Shown: positions 7,599 through 15,230, numbered from the stretch's first letter. The stretch: 41,005 nucleotides of DNA from an uncultured Prevotellaceae bacterium (GCA_902770845.1 CACXUV010000034.1:1-41005), one strand, 5' to 3'. Notes: generated by a model from the sequence alone, not told the origin. Program-made: numbers and translations.

Positions 7599-8896
7599 CG
7601 CTTTCCTTTTAAGTATTCAAATCCAAACCTGCACCGCAGACAGTCCTTGCGGTCGCAGTATTCCTTCTTCAGCTGTATGAGGGCCTGCGAGTCGCCGGCA
7701 CTGCGCGCCTGCAAGCCACACTGGGCCCACATGCTCACGATGTGGTTGCGCTCGGCCCGCAGCTGCTCCAGCAGGTCGAAGGCCCGGTCGCACCATGCCT
7801 CCTTCTGGCGGTGGCGCCCCACGGCAAAGAGCATGGGCACGGCGGTGTTGATGATGAGCAGGTCGGTCGAGGCGTCCGATATGCGCTTGGGGCTGCGCGC
7901 GCTTTCGGCACCAAAGGCATAGTGCGTCTGCCAGTAGGGCGTCACGTGGGTCTGCAGCAGCGAGCGCAGCTGGTCGAGCGTCTCACACTCAAGGAGCACG
8001 CTCAGCCCGGCCTTGCGCTCATAGTAGAGCTGGGCCAGCTGAGAAATGCGTATGTGGGGAAAGTTCTGGGGGCGCAGCCGCAAGAACCGCCACAGGCTGT
8101 GGTCCATGGGCTGCAGCGAGAATTTGTGGGCCAGATACTCATATTCACTGCGCAGCCGGGCAAAGTAGCCCTCGCTCAGCGCCGCTTCACGATGGCGCCG
8201 GGGCACGGCTTCGGGCTGCAGCAGACCGGCCTGACCCATGAAGATGGCCTCCACCTGGAACAGGTCGTCGCGATGCTTGCCCACGGCGTGCAGTGGCACG
8301 TTCAGCGCCCACTGCTCAAAGGCGTCGCCATTGATGCCGAAGCCATAGTTGCGCGCAAGCGTCACAAAGTAGGCATCCTCCCAGCTTCCGTCCAGGCGGC
8401 GCGCCCGTTCGGCAATGGCCTCGGTCTTCTGCTCCAGCCGCTCGGTCTGCAAGGCGGCCATCCAGGCATGCACCATGAGGGGCGACAGACTGGGAATGAT
8501 CTGATAGCAGGGCGGATAGTGGTCGGTGCTGAGCAGCGCTTGATAGTTGTCGCTCACCTCGGCAGGCACCCTGAGCACCAGTTGGGGCAGATAGTGGCCG
8601 TCCTCGGTGAGCACGTCGGCATCGGCCTCTTCCACCACGTGCAGCACCACATTGTTATAGGCAGCATCGCGGTCGTGGTGGTGGGCATACCAGTCGGCCG
8701 ACCGCAGGTGCACCTCTACGTTGCCCACCCACAGCGTTCCGCCTATCCTCACCTTCGAATTGAAGAAGTCGGGCCCCTGATTGCTACGGTTGTGCAGTCC
8801 CGGGTCGATCACCTCCACAACCCTTCCGTCGGTGGTGAGCAGCTGCCCCAGCGGCAGCAAGCGGTGTTTCCACACATATTGCAGCAATTGTTCCAT
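7595..8896 (-). CDS. DUF2851 family protein
   Basis: This 433-residue protein of unknown function begins MEQLLQYVWKHRLLPLG. It is recognised as DUF2851 from its N-terminal EVIDPGLHNRSNQGPDFFN, the HLRSADWYAH segment and the HVVEEADADV stretch. These resemble a PD-(D/E)XK-like core, but no activity is established. The C-terminus has clustered cysteines (CDRKDCLRC), a possible metal site. An upstream in-frame ATG at 8932 would add 12 residues, but the -7 promoter element (8902-8909) lies inside that extension, so the start at 8896 is preferred. It heads the DUF2851-thioesterase-dprA operon. Confidence 0.85.
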   Translation of the reverse strand: MEQLLQYVWKHRLLPLGQLLTTDGRVVEVIDPGLHNRSNQGPDFFNSKVRIGGTLWVGNVEVHLRSADWYAHHHDRDAAYNNVVLHVVEEADADVLTEDGHYLPQLVLRVPAEVSDNYQALLSTDHYPPCYQIIPSLSPLMVHAWMAALQTERLEQKTEAIAERARRLDGSWEDAYFVTLARNYGFGINGDAFEQWALNVPLHAVGKHRDDLFQVEAIFMGQAGLLQPEAVPRRHREAALSEGYFARLRSEYEYLAHKFSLQPMDHSLWRFLRLRPQNFPHIRISQLAQLYYERKAGLSVLLECETLDQLRSLLQTHVTPYWQTHYAFGAESARSPKRISDASTDLLIINTAVPMLFAVGRHRQKEAWCDRAFDLLEQLRAERNHIVSMWAQCGLQARSAGDSQALIQLKKEYCDRKDCLRCRFGFEYLKGKR

Positions 8897-8901
8897 AGGT
8901 G

Positions 8902-8933
8902 CAAAGATACGAATAACGGCCCGTTCCAACAAA
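8902..8933 (-). promoter_or_regulatory. Promoter of the DUF2851-dprA operon
   Basis: On the minus strand, TTTG (8930-8933), a 20-nt spacer and TATCTTTG (8902-8909). The ATG at 8896 follows after 5 nt, so the transcript would be leaderless or nearly so. Confidence 0.7.
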
Positions 8934-9014
8934 TTTATTTCAACAATTATTCACCCTTGAGCCGCATTTCCATGCGTTTTCGCCCGCTGCGTCGCCCTCC
9001 CCACAGTTCTCGAC

Positions 9015-9088
9015 GAGCGCGCTCAAAACTGGCGCGAAAATCACCAACCACTCCCTTGCCCCCAAATTTTCGAGTTTTGAGCGCGCTC
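9015..9088. repeat. Long inverted repeat, promoter-proximal part of composite element, copy 1
   Basis: GAGCGCGCTCAAAACT (9015-9030) and its exact complement (9073-9088) form a 16-bp stem around a 42-nt loop. The loop holds TTGCCCCCAAATTTTC (9056-9071), which recurs exactly in copy 3 on the other strand (38050-38065). It lies between the DUF2851 promoter and the 22-bp array, in an otherwise gene-free stretch (8910-9432). Confidence 0.8.
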
Positions 9089-9162
9089 CGTAACTTTCTG
9101 TCTTTCAACCGTTTCCGAATGAAAGCCCCTCTGTCGGTCTGCCAACCCTCTCCCTTCGCCTT

Positions 9163-9338
9163 GCAATGGGGCCCCCGTTGGGAGGTAACGGGGATCCCGT
9201 TGCACCGCAACCGCGCCCCCATTGCACCGCAACCGCACCCCTATTGCACTGCAACCGCACTGCCATTCTCGCCCTGCCCCTCCTGCCAGCCGCGCTGGCG
9301 GGGCCCCCGTTGCGTGCCAACTGGCCTTGCCGAGTCGG
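9163..9338. repeat. 22-bp tandem array of GC-rich near-palindromes, copy 1
   Basis: Eight consecutive 22-bp registers start at 9163, 9185, 9207, 9229, 9251, 9273, 9295 and 9317. The best units read GCAATGGGGCCCCCGTTG and GTAACGGGGATCCCGTTG. Registers 5, 6 and 8 are decayed, but register 7 (CTGGCGGGGCCCCCGTTGC) falls back exactly in phase. No credible gene occupies 8910-9432; open frames through it are low-complexity by-products of the repeats. Confidence 0.85.
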
Positions 9339-9432
9339 TTCCGGCAGCCCAGTCAACCCTCATATTGCCCTCGCTTCACTCTATTTAGCGAAAAATTTTT
9401 GTCTTGAAAATCGAAAAATCAAAAAATAGTTG

Positions 9433-9440
9433 TATCTTTG
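9433..9440 (+). promoter_or_regulatory. -7 promoter element of the intact Rpn gene
   Basis: TATCTTTG, 21 nt before the ATG at 9462. The same leader (TATCTTTGTCCC, then a TTAAAG motif) recurs before the dead Rpn copy at 12218. Confidence 0.6.
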
Positions 9441-9461
9441 TCCCATTAAAGAGAATAAGCT

Positions 9462-10514
9462 ATGATCAAGAACCGATACATCCGCTTTGACTGGGCTGCG
9501 AAGTACATGCTCCGCAACAAGGCCGACTTTGCCATTTTCGAGGGACTCATCTCGGTGCTGGTAAAGGATAAAGTGACCATCGTGGAACTGCTCGACACCG
9601 AGTCGAACCAGGAGTCGCGCAACGATAAGTATAACCGCGTGGACATCAAGGCCAAGAACTCCAAGGGCGAAATCATCCTGGTGGAGATTCAGCAGACACG
9701 CGAGTATGACTACCTGCAGCGCATGATCTACGGCGTGGCCAAGACCATCACCGAGCACATGAACAGCGGCGATGCCTACAGGAACGTGAAGAAGGTGTTC
9801 AGCATCAACATCATCTACTTCAACATGGGCGAGGGCGAAGACTACCTCTACCATGGGCAGGCCACGCTGAAGGGCGTGCATACGAACGACAGCCTGAAGC
9901 TGACCGACTACGAGCGCGACGACCTGCATGTGATGGCGCCCGAACAGGTGTTCCCCGAGTATTTCGTCATTCGCGTCAACGTGTTCGACAAGCCCACCGT
10001 CAACGGCTGGCTGGAGGAGTGGATGGACTATCTGAAGAACGAGCGCATCAATCCCGACACCACCGCCCCCGGTCTGCAGGAGGCCCGCAAGCGTCTGGAC
10101 CTGCTGAGGATGACCGATGTGGAGCGCCGCCGCTACGAGCACGACATAGACACCCTGGTGCGCGACACCGACGTGATGAAGACCCAACTGCTGGAAGCCG
10201 AAATAAAAGGACGAAAACAGGGAATGGCCCAAGGATTGGCCGAAGGTCGTGAGGCTGGTTTAGCCGAAGGTCGTGAGGCAGGTTTGGCCGAAGGTCGTGA
10301 GGCAGGTTTGGCCGAAGGTCGTGAGGCAGGTTTGGCTGAAGGCCGTGCTGAAGGTCGTGCTGAAGGTCGTGCTGAAGGTCGTGCTGAAGGTCGTGCTGAA
10401 GGCGTGGAAGAAGCCAAGCGTGAGAATGCACGCAGGATGAAGGCCGACGGCATGCCCATAGAACTGATAGCAAAATACACGGGGCTCTCCGTGGAGACCA
10501 TTGAAAGCTTATAA
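9462..10514 (+). CDS. Rpn-family PD-(D/E)XK nuclease / putative transposase with tandem-repeat tail
   Basis: This 350-residue protein starts RYIRFDWAAKYMLRNKADF, typical of Rpn-family recombination-promoting nucleases. The catalytic PD-(D/E)XK core is visible as VDIKAKNSKGEIILVEIQQ (Asp, then E-x-Q). The middle (about 90-240) resembles the family's conserved domain. Residues 260-291 are four perfect or near-perfect 8-residue AEGREAGL units, and 292-311 are five 4-residue AEGR units. A family-like C-terminus follows (MKADGMPIELIAKYTGLSVE). Family members cleave DNA in vitro and promote RecA-independent recombination. A related N-terminus is at 1-70 and a gutted copy at 12247. The LRR gene follows 61 nt downstream. 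Confidence 0.85.
   Translation: MIKNRYIRFDWAAKYMLRNKADFAIFEGLISVLVKDKVTIVELLDTESNQESRNDKYNRVDIKAKNSKGEIILVEIQQTREYDYLQRMIYGVAKTITEHMNSGDAYRNVKKVFSINIIYFNMGEGEDYLYHGQATLKGVHTNDSLKLTDYERDDLHVMAPEQVFPEYFVIRVNVFDKPTVNGWLEEWMDYLKNERINPDTTAPGLQEARKRLDLLRMTDVERRRYEHDIDTLVRDTDVMKTQLLEAEIKGRKQGMAQGLAEGREAGLAEGREAGLAEGREAGLAEGREAGLAEGRAEGRAEGRAEGRAEGRAEGVEEAKRENARRMKADGMPIELIAKYTGLSVETIESL
10239..10394 (+). repeat. In-frame 24-bp and 12-bp tandem repeats inside the Rpn gene
   Basis: Four 24-bp units (10239-10334; GCCGAAGGTCGTGAGGCAGG core) are followed by five 12-bp units (10335-10394; GCTGAAGGTCGT). Both periods are multiples of three, so copy-number changes alter protein length without breaking frame. 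The 12-bp unit is the first half of the 24-bp unit. Confidence 0.95.
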
Positions 10515-10575
10515 CACCGTTGTGAGCATTATAAAATATGTATAACACTTTATATCTGAAGAGAGCTTAGTAAAA

Positions 10576-11388
10576 ATGAAACGAACATTCAATCTGAAAG
10601 CTTTGCTATTGGCGCTATTGACAGTGATGGCATGGTCGGCAAATGCTGAAGTGAAAGTGACCATCGATGCCACCAACTTCCCCGATGCAAATTTCCGTAA
10701 TTATCTGCTGAGTCAAGACTATGGAATCGACGGGACGCTGGCAGAAGATGAAATCAATAGTCTACATTTTATGGATGTCGCAGATAAGGATATCAGCGAT
10801 TTAAAAGGCATAGAATTTTTTACGGCACTAGTATCGCTATATTGTGACAATAATAAGCTCACTACTCTTGATGTGACGAAGAACACAACACTGAGAGATT
10901 TGTTTTGCGAAGACAATCAACTCACCGTTCTTGATGTGTCGAAGAACACGGCCCTGATATGGCTGGAGTGCGACGGCAATCGACTCACCACTCTTGATGT
11001 TTCGAAGAACACAAAACTTGAACGGCTGTATTGTCACAACAACAGCATAAAGGGAGCTGATATGGTTGCTTTCATCAGTAGCCTGCCACAAAACGCCACA
11101 GAATTCCGATGCTTATTCTGTGTTGTAGACATTTCAAAAGACGCACTCATGGGCAATGTCTGCACGAAGGCACAAGTGGCTGCGGCAAAGGCGAAAGGCT
11201 GGATAGCGACAGCATGGAACGAAAATTATGAAACGCATTATGAAGGCAATGATAACCTCAGCGGCATCAGCGATGCCGTTTTCAGCTCGACAAAAACGGC
11301 TCCTGTCTTCACACTCTCGGGCCAGCGGCTTGCAGCTCCCCGCAAGGGCATCAACATTGTTGGTGGAAAGAAGATCATGGTGAAATAA
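10576..11388 (+). CDS. Secreted leucine-rich-repeat protein
   Basis: This 270-residue protein has a signal peptide (to about ANA, residue 24) and a small N-terminal cap. About four 21-residue leucine-rich repeats follow (85-165) with the pattern L-x-x-L-x-C-x-x-N-x-L-T-x-L-D-V-(S/T)-K-N-T, as in LRR surface proteins of Bacteroidota. A linker and a short C-terminal tail end the protein (FTLSGQRL..., then GINIVGGKKIMVK). A related tail is found in the endonuclease at 29063 and GH30 at 34734, suggesting a shared export or attachment signal. LRR regions usually mediate binding. The gene is visibly more AT-rich than its neighbours and sits among nuclease remnants, which suggests recent acquisition. 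No convincing promoter is seen in the 61-nt gap after the Rpn gene. Confidence 0.8.
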   Translation: MKRTFNLKALLLALLTVMAWSANAEVKVTIDATNFPDANFRNYLLSQDYGIDGTLAEDEINSLHFMDVADKDISDLKGIEFFTALVSLYCDNNKLTTLDVTKNTTLRDLFCEDNQLTVLDVSKNTALIWLECDGNRLTTLDVSKNTKLERLYCHNNSIKGADMVAFISSLPQNATEFRCLFCVVDISKDALMGNVCTKAQVAAAKAKGWIATAWNENYETHYEGNDNLSGISDAVFSSTKTAPVFTLSGQRLAAPRKGINIVGGKKIMVK

Positions 11389-11416
11389 TAAGAAGCTGTC
11401 AGCCTGCATAAAAAGA

Positions 11417-11462
11417 AAATTGGAATAGTGAGAAGAAAAAATTATTCTCATTATTCCAATTT
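11417..11462. terminator. 18-bp hairpin between convergent genes (AT-rich family, short copy)
   Basis: AAATTGGAATAGTGAGAA (11417-11434) pairs with 11445-11462, with one mismatch in 18, around a 10-nt loop. It lies between the LRR stop and the minus-strand pseudogene end. The right arm and its flank are shared with the hairpin at 40804-40882, so this is a dispersed repeat that may act as a bidirectional terminator. Confidence 0.65.
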
Positions 11463-11488
11463 CTTTCAATATTCCGTTCACATTGTTT

Positions 11489-12115
11489 TCACGCTGTCAG
11501 CCATTCCTCGGTGGTGCCCGTCTGGCTGGAGAACGACACGCCTACGAGGAACCGCTGGCGCGCGTCGGCCTCGTAGGCACGGGCATAGCCACGGTCATGA
11601 ATCTGCTGCAGGGCCTCCTCGGCGGTGCCGTCGAGCTTGAATTCAAAGATGTAGACGTACTTCGGTGTCTCGATGATGCAGTCGGCACGGCCCTCGCTCA
11701 TCTGCTTCTCGGTGTAGACGGTGTAGCAGGAGATGAGTCGCATCAGCAGATAGAAAGTGTAGTGGAAGTAAAGCTCGCGGTCCTTCTGGTCTTTCTTGGG
11801 CCGCATGGAGTAGGGAGTCTCGGCCAGGAACGAGGTGAAGAGACGGCGCACCAGGTCGAGGTCGCCACATTCCAGTGCTTTCACCATATCGATGACCCAC
11901 GATGAAGGGTCTTCGCTGGGCTTTAGATAATTGTTGGCCAGCAGCGTGACAAATCCCTCGCGCACCTCCCGGTTGGGGAAGTCGAGCAGATAGGTGTTGA
12001 ACCTGCGATCCACGTCCTTGATGTTTTGTAAATCAGTTCAGTCTTATCTACGTAGGTATAGCCCCCCTGTCCGGAGTATCTCGAAGTCCTGTATGCCAAT
12101 GGGATATTTCTTCAT
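11489..12115 (-). pseudogene. AAA-ATPase-like / PDDEXK_9 protein, internally deleted and frameshifted
   Basis: The intact family has an N-terminal AAA-ATPase-like domain and a C-terminal PD-(D/E)XK nuclease domain (about 500+ residues). Here an ATG at 12115 starts MKKYPIGIQDFEILRTGG, the family's opening. A shift in a run of six G (about 12061-12067) then moves the signature GYTYVDKTELIYK into another frame. Immediately after, the sequence jumps to the C-terminal part (DVDRRFNTYLLDFPN...), removing nearly all the ATPase domain. The C-terminal 174 codons are open to a TGA at 11489 and keep the nuclease-like GRADCIIETPKYVYIFEFKL. Only a GTG at 12013 could start this remnant, so it is most likely dead. 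A good promoter persists upstream. Confidence 0.85.
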
Positions 12116-12145
12116 AAAAGCTATTGATAATGTTTTACTTGTGTG

Positions 12146-12176
12146 CAAAATTAGGCATTTATTTTGTAACGCCCAA
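12146..12176 (-). promoter_or_regulatory. Promoter of the AAA/PDDEXK_9 pseudogene
   Basis: On the minus strand, TTG (12174-12176), a 20-nt spacer and TAATTTTG (12146-12153), about 30 nt before the ATG at 12115. Confidence 0.6.
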
Positions 12177-12194
12177 TAATTCAGCCTGTTTTTC

Positions 12195-12225
12195 TTGTCC
12201 GTTTCAGGAGAAATCGCTATCTTTG
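12195..12225 (+). promoter_or_regulatory. Promoter of the dead Rpn copy, probably now driving the acid phosphatase
   Basis: TTG (12195-12197), a 20-nt spacer and TATCTTTG (12218-12225). The palindrome CCCTTTAAAGGG follows at 12228-12239. The leader closely matches the one before the intact Rpn gene at 9462. The next intact gene downstream is the acid phosphatase at 12372. Confidence 0.65.
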
Positions 12226-12246
12226 TCCCTTTAAAGGGAACAGGCT

Positions 12247-12359
12247 ATGCTCAAGAACCAATGCCCAGCGCATGGAAGGCCGACGGCATGCCTGCAGAAC
12301 TGATAGCAAAATACACGGGGCTCTCCGTGAAGACCATCAATAGTTTACCGTTTGAATAA
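12247..12359 (+). pseudogene. Rpn-family nuclease, remnant of both ends
   Basis: After a well-kept Rpn-like leader, ATG CTC AAG AAC begins like the intact gene (ATG ATC AAG AAC). Within about 20 nt the sequence jumps, in another frame, to the conserved C-terminus KADGMPAELIAKYTGLSVKT, ending at a TAA at 12357. The C-terminal DNA is almost identical to the end of the intact copy at 9462. About 950 bp of the coding region is missing. The original frame stops after 18 codons, so no nuclease is made. Confidence 0.85.
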
Positions 12360-12371
12360 TTCAATATAAAA

Positions 12372-13103
12372 ATGAAAAAACACTTTGCTGTGATGATGGG
12401 ACTGTGCCTGACAATGACTGCACTGGCCCAGGAGAAAGAAACTGTGAACGCCTATTTCACGACTGGCGAAATGCCCGACATGATGTACTTCATGCCCGGA
12501 CCGCCAGACAGTTGCTCTGCTGCCTTTGCCAACGACGTGAACCGCTACTACTGGGGCAAGCAGATGCGCAACGACCCCGAACGCGCCGCCGAAGCCACAC
12601 GCGATGCCGTGTATGGACTGTCGACGATTCTCACTGAGTTTGAAGAGGCTTTCGGCATGAAGATAAGCAAGGAGGAAACACCCGAAATATACAAGGTGCT
12701 GCTGGAAGGCACGGCCACCTGCGACAGCATTTGCACGATTCCCAAGCGCAAATACATGCGTCGCCGCCCGTTCATGGTGTTCAACGAGCCCACGCTCTAC
12801 CCTGAAGACGAACCGGCACTGCGACTGAACGGCTCGTTCCCATCGGGCCACACCATACTGGGCTGGAGTGCTGCCTTGCTGATGATGGAGATTAATCCCG
12901 ACCGTGCCAACGAAATCCTGAAGCGAGGCTATCGCTACGGCGAAAACCGTGTGGTGGTGGGTGCCCACTGGCAGAGCGACACCGACGCCGCCCGTGTGGC
13001 CACATCGGCGGCCTATGCCCGCCTGCACACCAGTGAGCGCTTCCTGGAGCAAATGAAGAAGGCCCGCAAGGAGTTTGCTGCCATGTGCAAGAAGAAGAAA
13101 TAG
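12372..13103 (+). CDS. PAP2-family class A acid phosphatase, secreted
   Basis: This 243-residue protein has a signal peptide (cleavage near ALAQ, residue 20) and a PAP2/class A nonspecific acid phosphatase domain. The three phosphatase signatures are present: K125-x6-R132-P133, PSGH at 157-160, and R193-x5-H199-x3-D203. H160 and H199 are the expected catalytic histidines. Such enzymes release phosphate from diverse monoesters in the periplasm. The only promoter visible upstream is that of the Rpn remnant, 13 nt of which separate the remnant's stop from this gene. The TonB receptor starts 31 nt downstream, so the two may be co-transcribed. Confidence 0.92.
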   Translation: MKKHFAVMMGLCLTMTALAQEKETVNAYFTTGEMPDMMYFMPGPPDSCSAAFANDVNRYYWGKQMRNDPERAAEATRDAVYGLSTILTEFEEAFGMKISKEETPEIYKVLLEGTATCDSICTIPKRKYMRRRPFMVFNEPTLYPEDEPALRLNGSFPSGHTILGWSAALLMMEINPDRANEILKRGYRYGENRVVVGAHWQSDTDAARVATSAAYARLHTSERFLEQMKKARKEFAAMCKKKK

Positions 13104-13133
13104 AAAGGAATAGTGAGTTTACAGGGGGCACAC

Positions 13134-15230
13134 ATGCATCGATACCTGCAGCTGTTCATGTTTTGTATCATGGTCAGCCACACTGTCAGTGCCCAAAACA
13201 CCGACGTGCAGCGCGAAGACACACTGCAAGAGGTGACCGTGAGCTCGCGGTCGGTGCAGAAGCGGCTGCAAGAGGTGCAGATTGGCGTGGAGAAGGTCGA
13301 CGTGACCACGCTGGCCAAGGTTCCGGCCCTGTTTGGCGAGAAAGACATTATCAAGAGCCTGCAGCTGCTGCCCGGCGTGAAGAGCGAGAGCGAAGCATCG
13401 GGCGGCTATCAGGTGCGCGGTGGCAAGGCTGCCCAGAACCTGATATTGCTCGACGGAGCCACCGTCTATAATTCCGGACACCTGATGGGACTTTTCTCAA
13501 CCTTCAACGACGATGCGCTCATGAGCGGATCGCTCTATAAAGGACTGGTGCCTGCCCAGCTGGGCGGCGGAACGGCTTCGGTGTTCGACATCAGCACCCG
13601 TTCGGGCAGCCTGAGCGACTATCACTTTGGCGGCACCGTGGGCCTGCTTTCGGCCAAAGTGGTGGCCGAAGGGCCCATCAAGCTGTTCCAGAAGAAAGAC
13701 AGCGAGCCCCGGTCGTCGTTTCTCTTTGCCGGCCGACGCTCCTACCTGGACCTGTTCCTAAAGGCCACCAACGACTACAAGAACAACACCCTGCACTTCT
13801 ATGACGCCAACCTGCGGCTGAACTTTCGCCTTTCGCACCGCGACGTGCTGACCATGTCGTTCTTCACGGGGCGCGACAACATGGGACTGGAAGAGCTGAT
13901 GAACATGGAGTGGGGCAACACCACGGCCACGGCCAACTGGCTGCACACCTTCAACGACCGCCACTATGCCAACACAGAGCTGGTCTACAGCCACTTTGGC
14001 AGCGATGTGGGTATCGACATGCTCAGCATCTACTACACCATGAAAGGTTACATTCGCCACGCCACACTGCGCCACCAGCAGGTGCTGACCACGGGCAGCC
14101 ACCGACTGAACTACGGTGCCGAAACAACCCACTTGCAGCTGCAGTCGGCTGAGTGGGACATCAACCTGCTGCACCAGCGAGAAAGACGCAATGCCTGGAC
14201 CAGTGCGCTCTGGCTGAACGACGAGTGGCACCCCAACCGCCACCTGGAGGCTTCGGCCGGACTGCGACTGCATTTGTTTTCGGCACTGGGCGGTGCTCCT
14301 TACTACCAGCTCGACACAGAAGGAAACATTCTGGAAACAAGTCACCCCAGCAGCGGCAGCCTGGTGAAGAGCTACGTCAGCGTGGAACCGCGACTGAGCA
14401 TCAAATGGAACATGACTGCACGGCACAGCCTGAAACTGGGCTACAGCCGCACATCGCAGGACATACACGCCGTGAGCGGCAGTTCCATGTCAATGCCGTT
14501 CGACCGCTACACCATGACCAGCAACATTGTGCGGCCCGAAAAGGCCGACCAACTGGCCCTGGGCTGGACGGGAGCCACCACAGGGGGCGACTATGACTTC
14601 TCGGCTGAGACTTACTATAAGGCCATTCGCAATGTCTACGACTATCGCGACGGCAAGTCATTCTACTCTGAAATAGAGATTGAACGCCTGCTGCTGGGCG
14701 GCAAAGGCCGTGCCTACGGGCTGGAGCTGTGCGCCCACAAGAACACGGGGTCGCTCACGGGATGGCTGAGCTACACACTGTCGTGGAGCGAAAACAAGAT
14801 TGCCGGCATCAACGGAGGCCGCTGGTACACAGCTTCTAACGACCGACGCCACGACCTTGCCATTGTGGGCATCTACCAGTTGTCGCCCACCTGGGAACTG
14901 TCGGCCACCTGGCGCTACAACACGGGGCAGGCCCTGACCGCACCCAGTGCCAAATACGACATCGACGGCACCACCTATTATTATTATGCCGAACGCAACG
15001 GCTACCGAGCTCCTGCCTACCACCGGCTGGACATGAGCGCTACCCACAGCAAACGACTGCGCTGGGGCGGCACACGCATCTGGGCAGTGGGCCTCTACAA
15101 TGCTTATTGCCGCTATAATCCCTTCACCATTCGCTTCAAAAACGACGAAAAGAGTCCCACGGGAAGCATTGCCGAACAAACTTCGCTGTTTGGCATCGTA
15201 CCCTCGATTTCGTTCACACTGAAATACTGA
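13134..15230 (+). CDS. TonB-dependent outer-membrane receptor (DUF4249 partner)
   Basis: This 698-residue receptor has a signal peptide (HRYLQLFMFCIMVSHTVSA) and goes almost directly into a TonB box-like segment and plug (LQEVTVSSR..., LLPGVKSESEASGGYQVRGG, NLILLDGATVYN). A beta-barrel ends with a terminal aromatic strand (SISFTLKY). The CarboxypepD_reg-like domain often found before the plug in this phylum is absent. The ATG at 13134, behind AGGGGG, is preferred over a GTG at 13113. The DUF4249 lipoprotein starts 1 nt after the stop; this receptor/lipoprotein pairing is common in Bacteroidota. The cargo is unknown. Confidence 0.92.
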   Translation: MHRYLQLFMFCIMVSHTVSAQNTDVQREDTLQEVTVSSRSVQKRLQEVQIGVEKVDVTTLAKVPALFGEKDIIKSLQLLPGVKSESEASGGYQVRGGKAAQNLILLDGATVYNSGHLMGLFSTFNDDALMSGSLYKGLVPAQLGGGTASVFDISTRSGSLSDYHFGGTVGLLSAKVVAEGPIKLFQKKDSEPRSSFLFAGRRSYLDLFLKATNDYKNNTLHFYDANLRLNFRLSHRDVLTMSFFTGRDNMGLEELMNMEWGNTTATANWLHTFNDRHYANTELVYSHFGSDVGIDMLSIYYTMKGYIRHATLRHQQVLTTGSHRLNYGAETTHLQLQSAEWDINLLHQRERRNAWTSALWLNDEWHPNRHLEASAGLRLHLFSALGGAPYYQLDTEGNILETSHPSSGSLVKSYVSVEPRLSIKWNMTARHSLKLGYSRTSQDIHAVSGSSMSMPFDRYTMTSNIVRPEKADQLALGWTGATTGGDYDFSAETYYKAIRNVYDYRDGKSFYSEIEIERLLLGGKGRAYGLELCAHKNTGSLTGWLSYTLSWSENKIAGINGGRWYTASNDRRHDLAIVGIYQLSPTWELSATWRYNTGQALTAPSAKYDIDGTTYYYYAERNGYRAPAYHRLDMSATHSKRLRWGGTRIWAVGLYNAYCRYNPFTIRFKNDEKSPTGSIAEQTSLFGIVPSISFTLKY

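Noticed and set aside
9105-9356. Open frames through the GC-rich array upstream of the Rpn gene
   Set aside because: They translate the 22-bp repeat into low-complexity peptides in several frames and lack start signals; the region is better explained as intergenic repeat.
9462-12359. A complete defence island
   Set aside because: Only one intact nuclease-family gene is present; the others are remnants, and Rpn and AAA/PDDEXK_9 genes are common multicopy families without shown defence function here.
13113-13133. GTG start extending the TonB receptor by seven residues
   Set aside because: The ATG at 13134 has AGGGGG at the right distance and gives a proper signal peptide.
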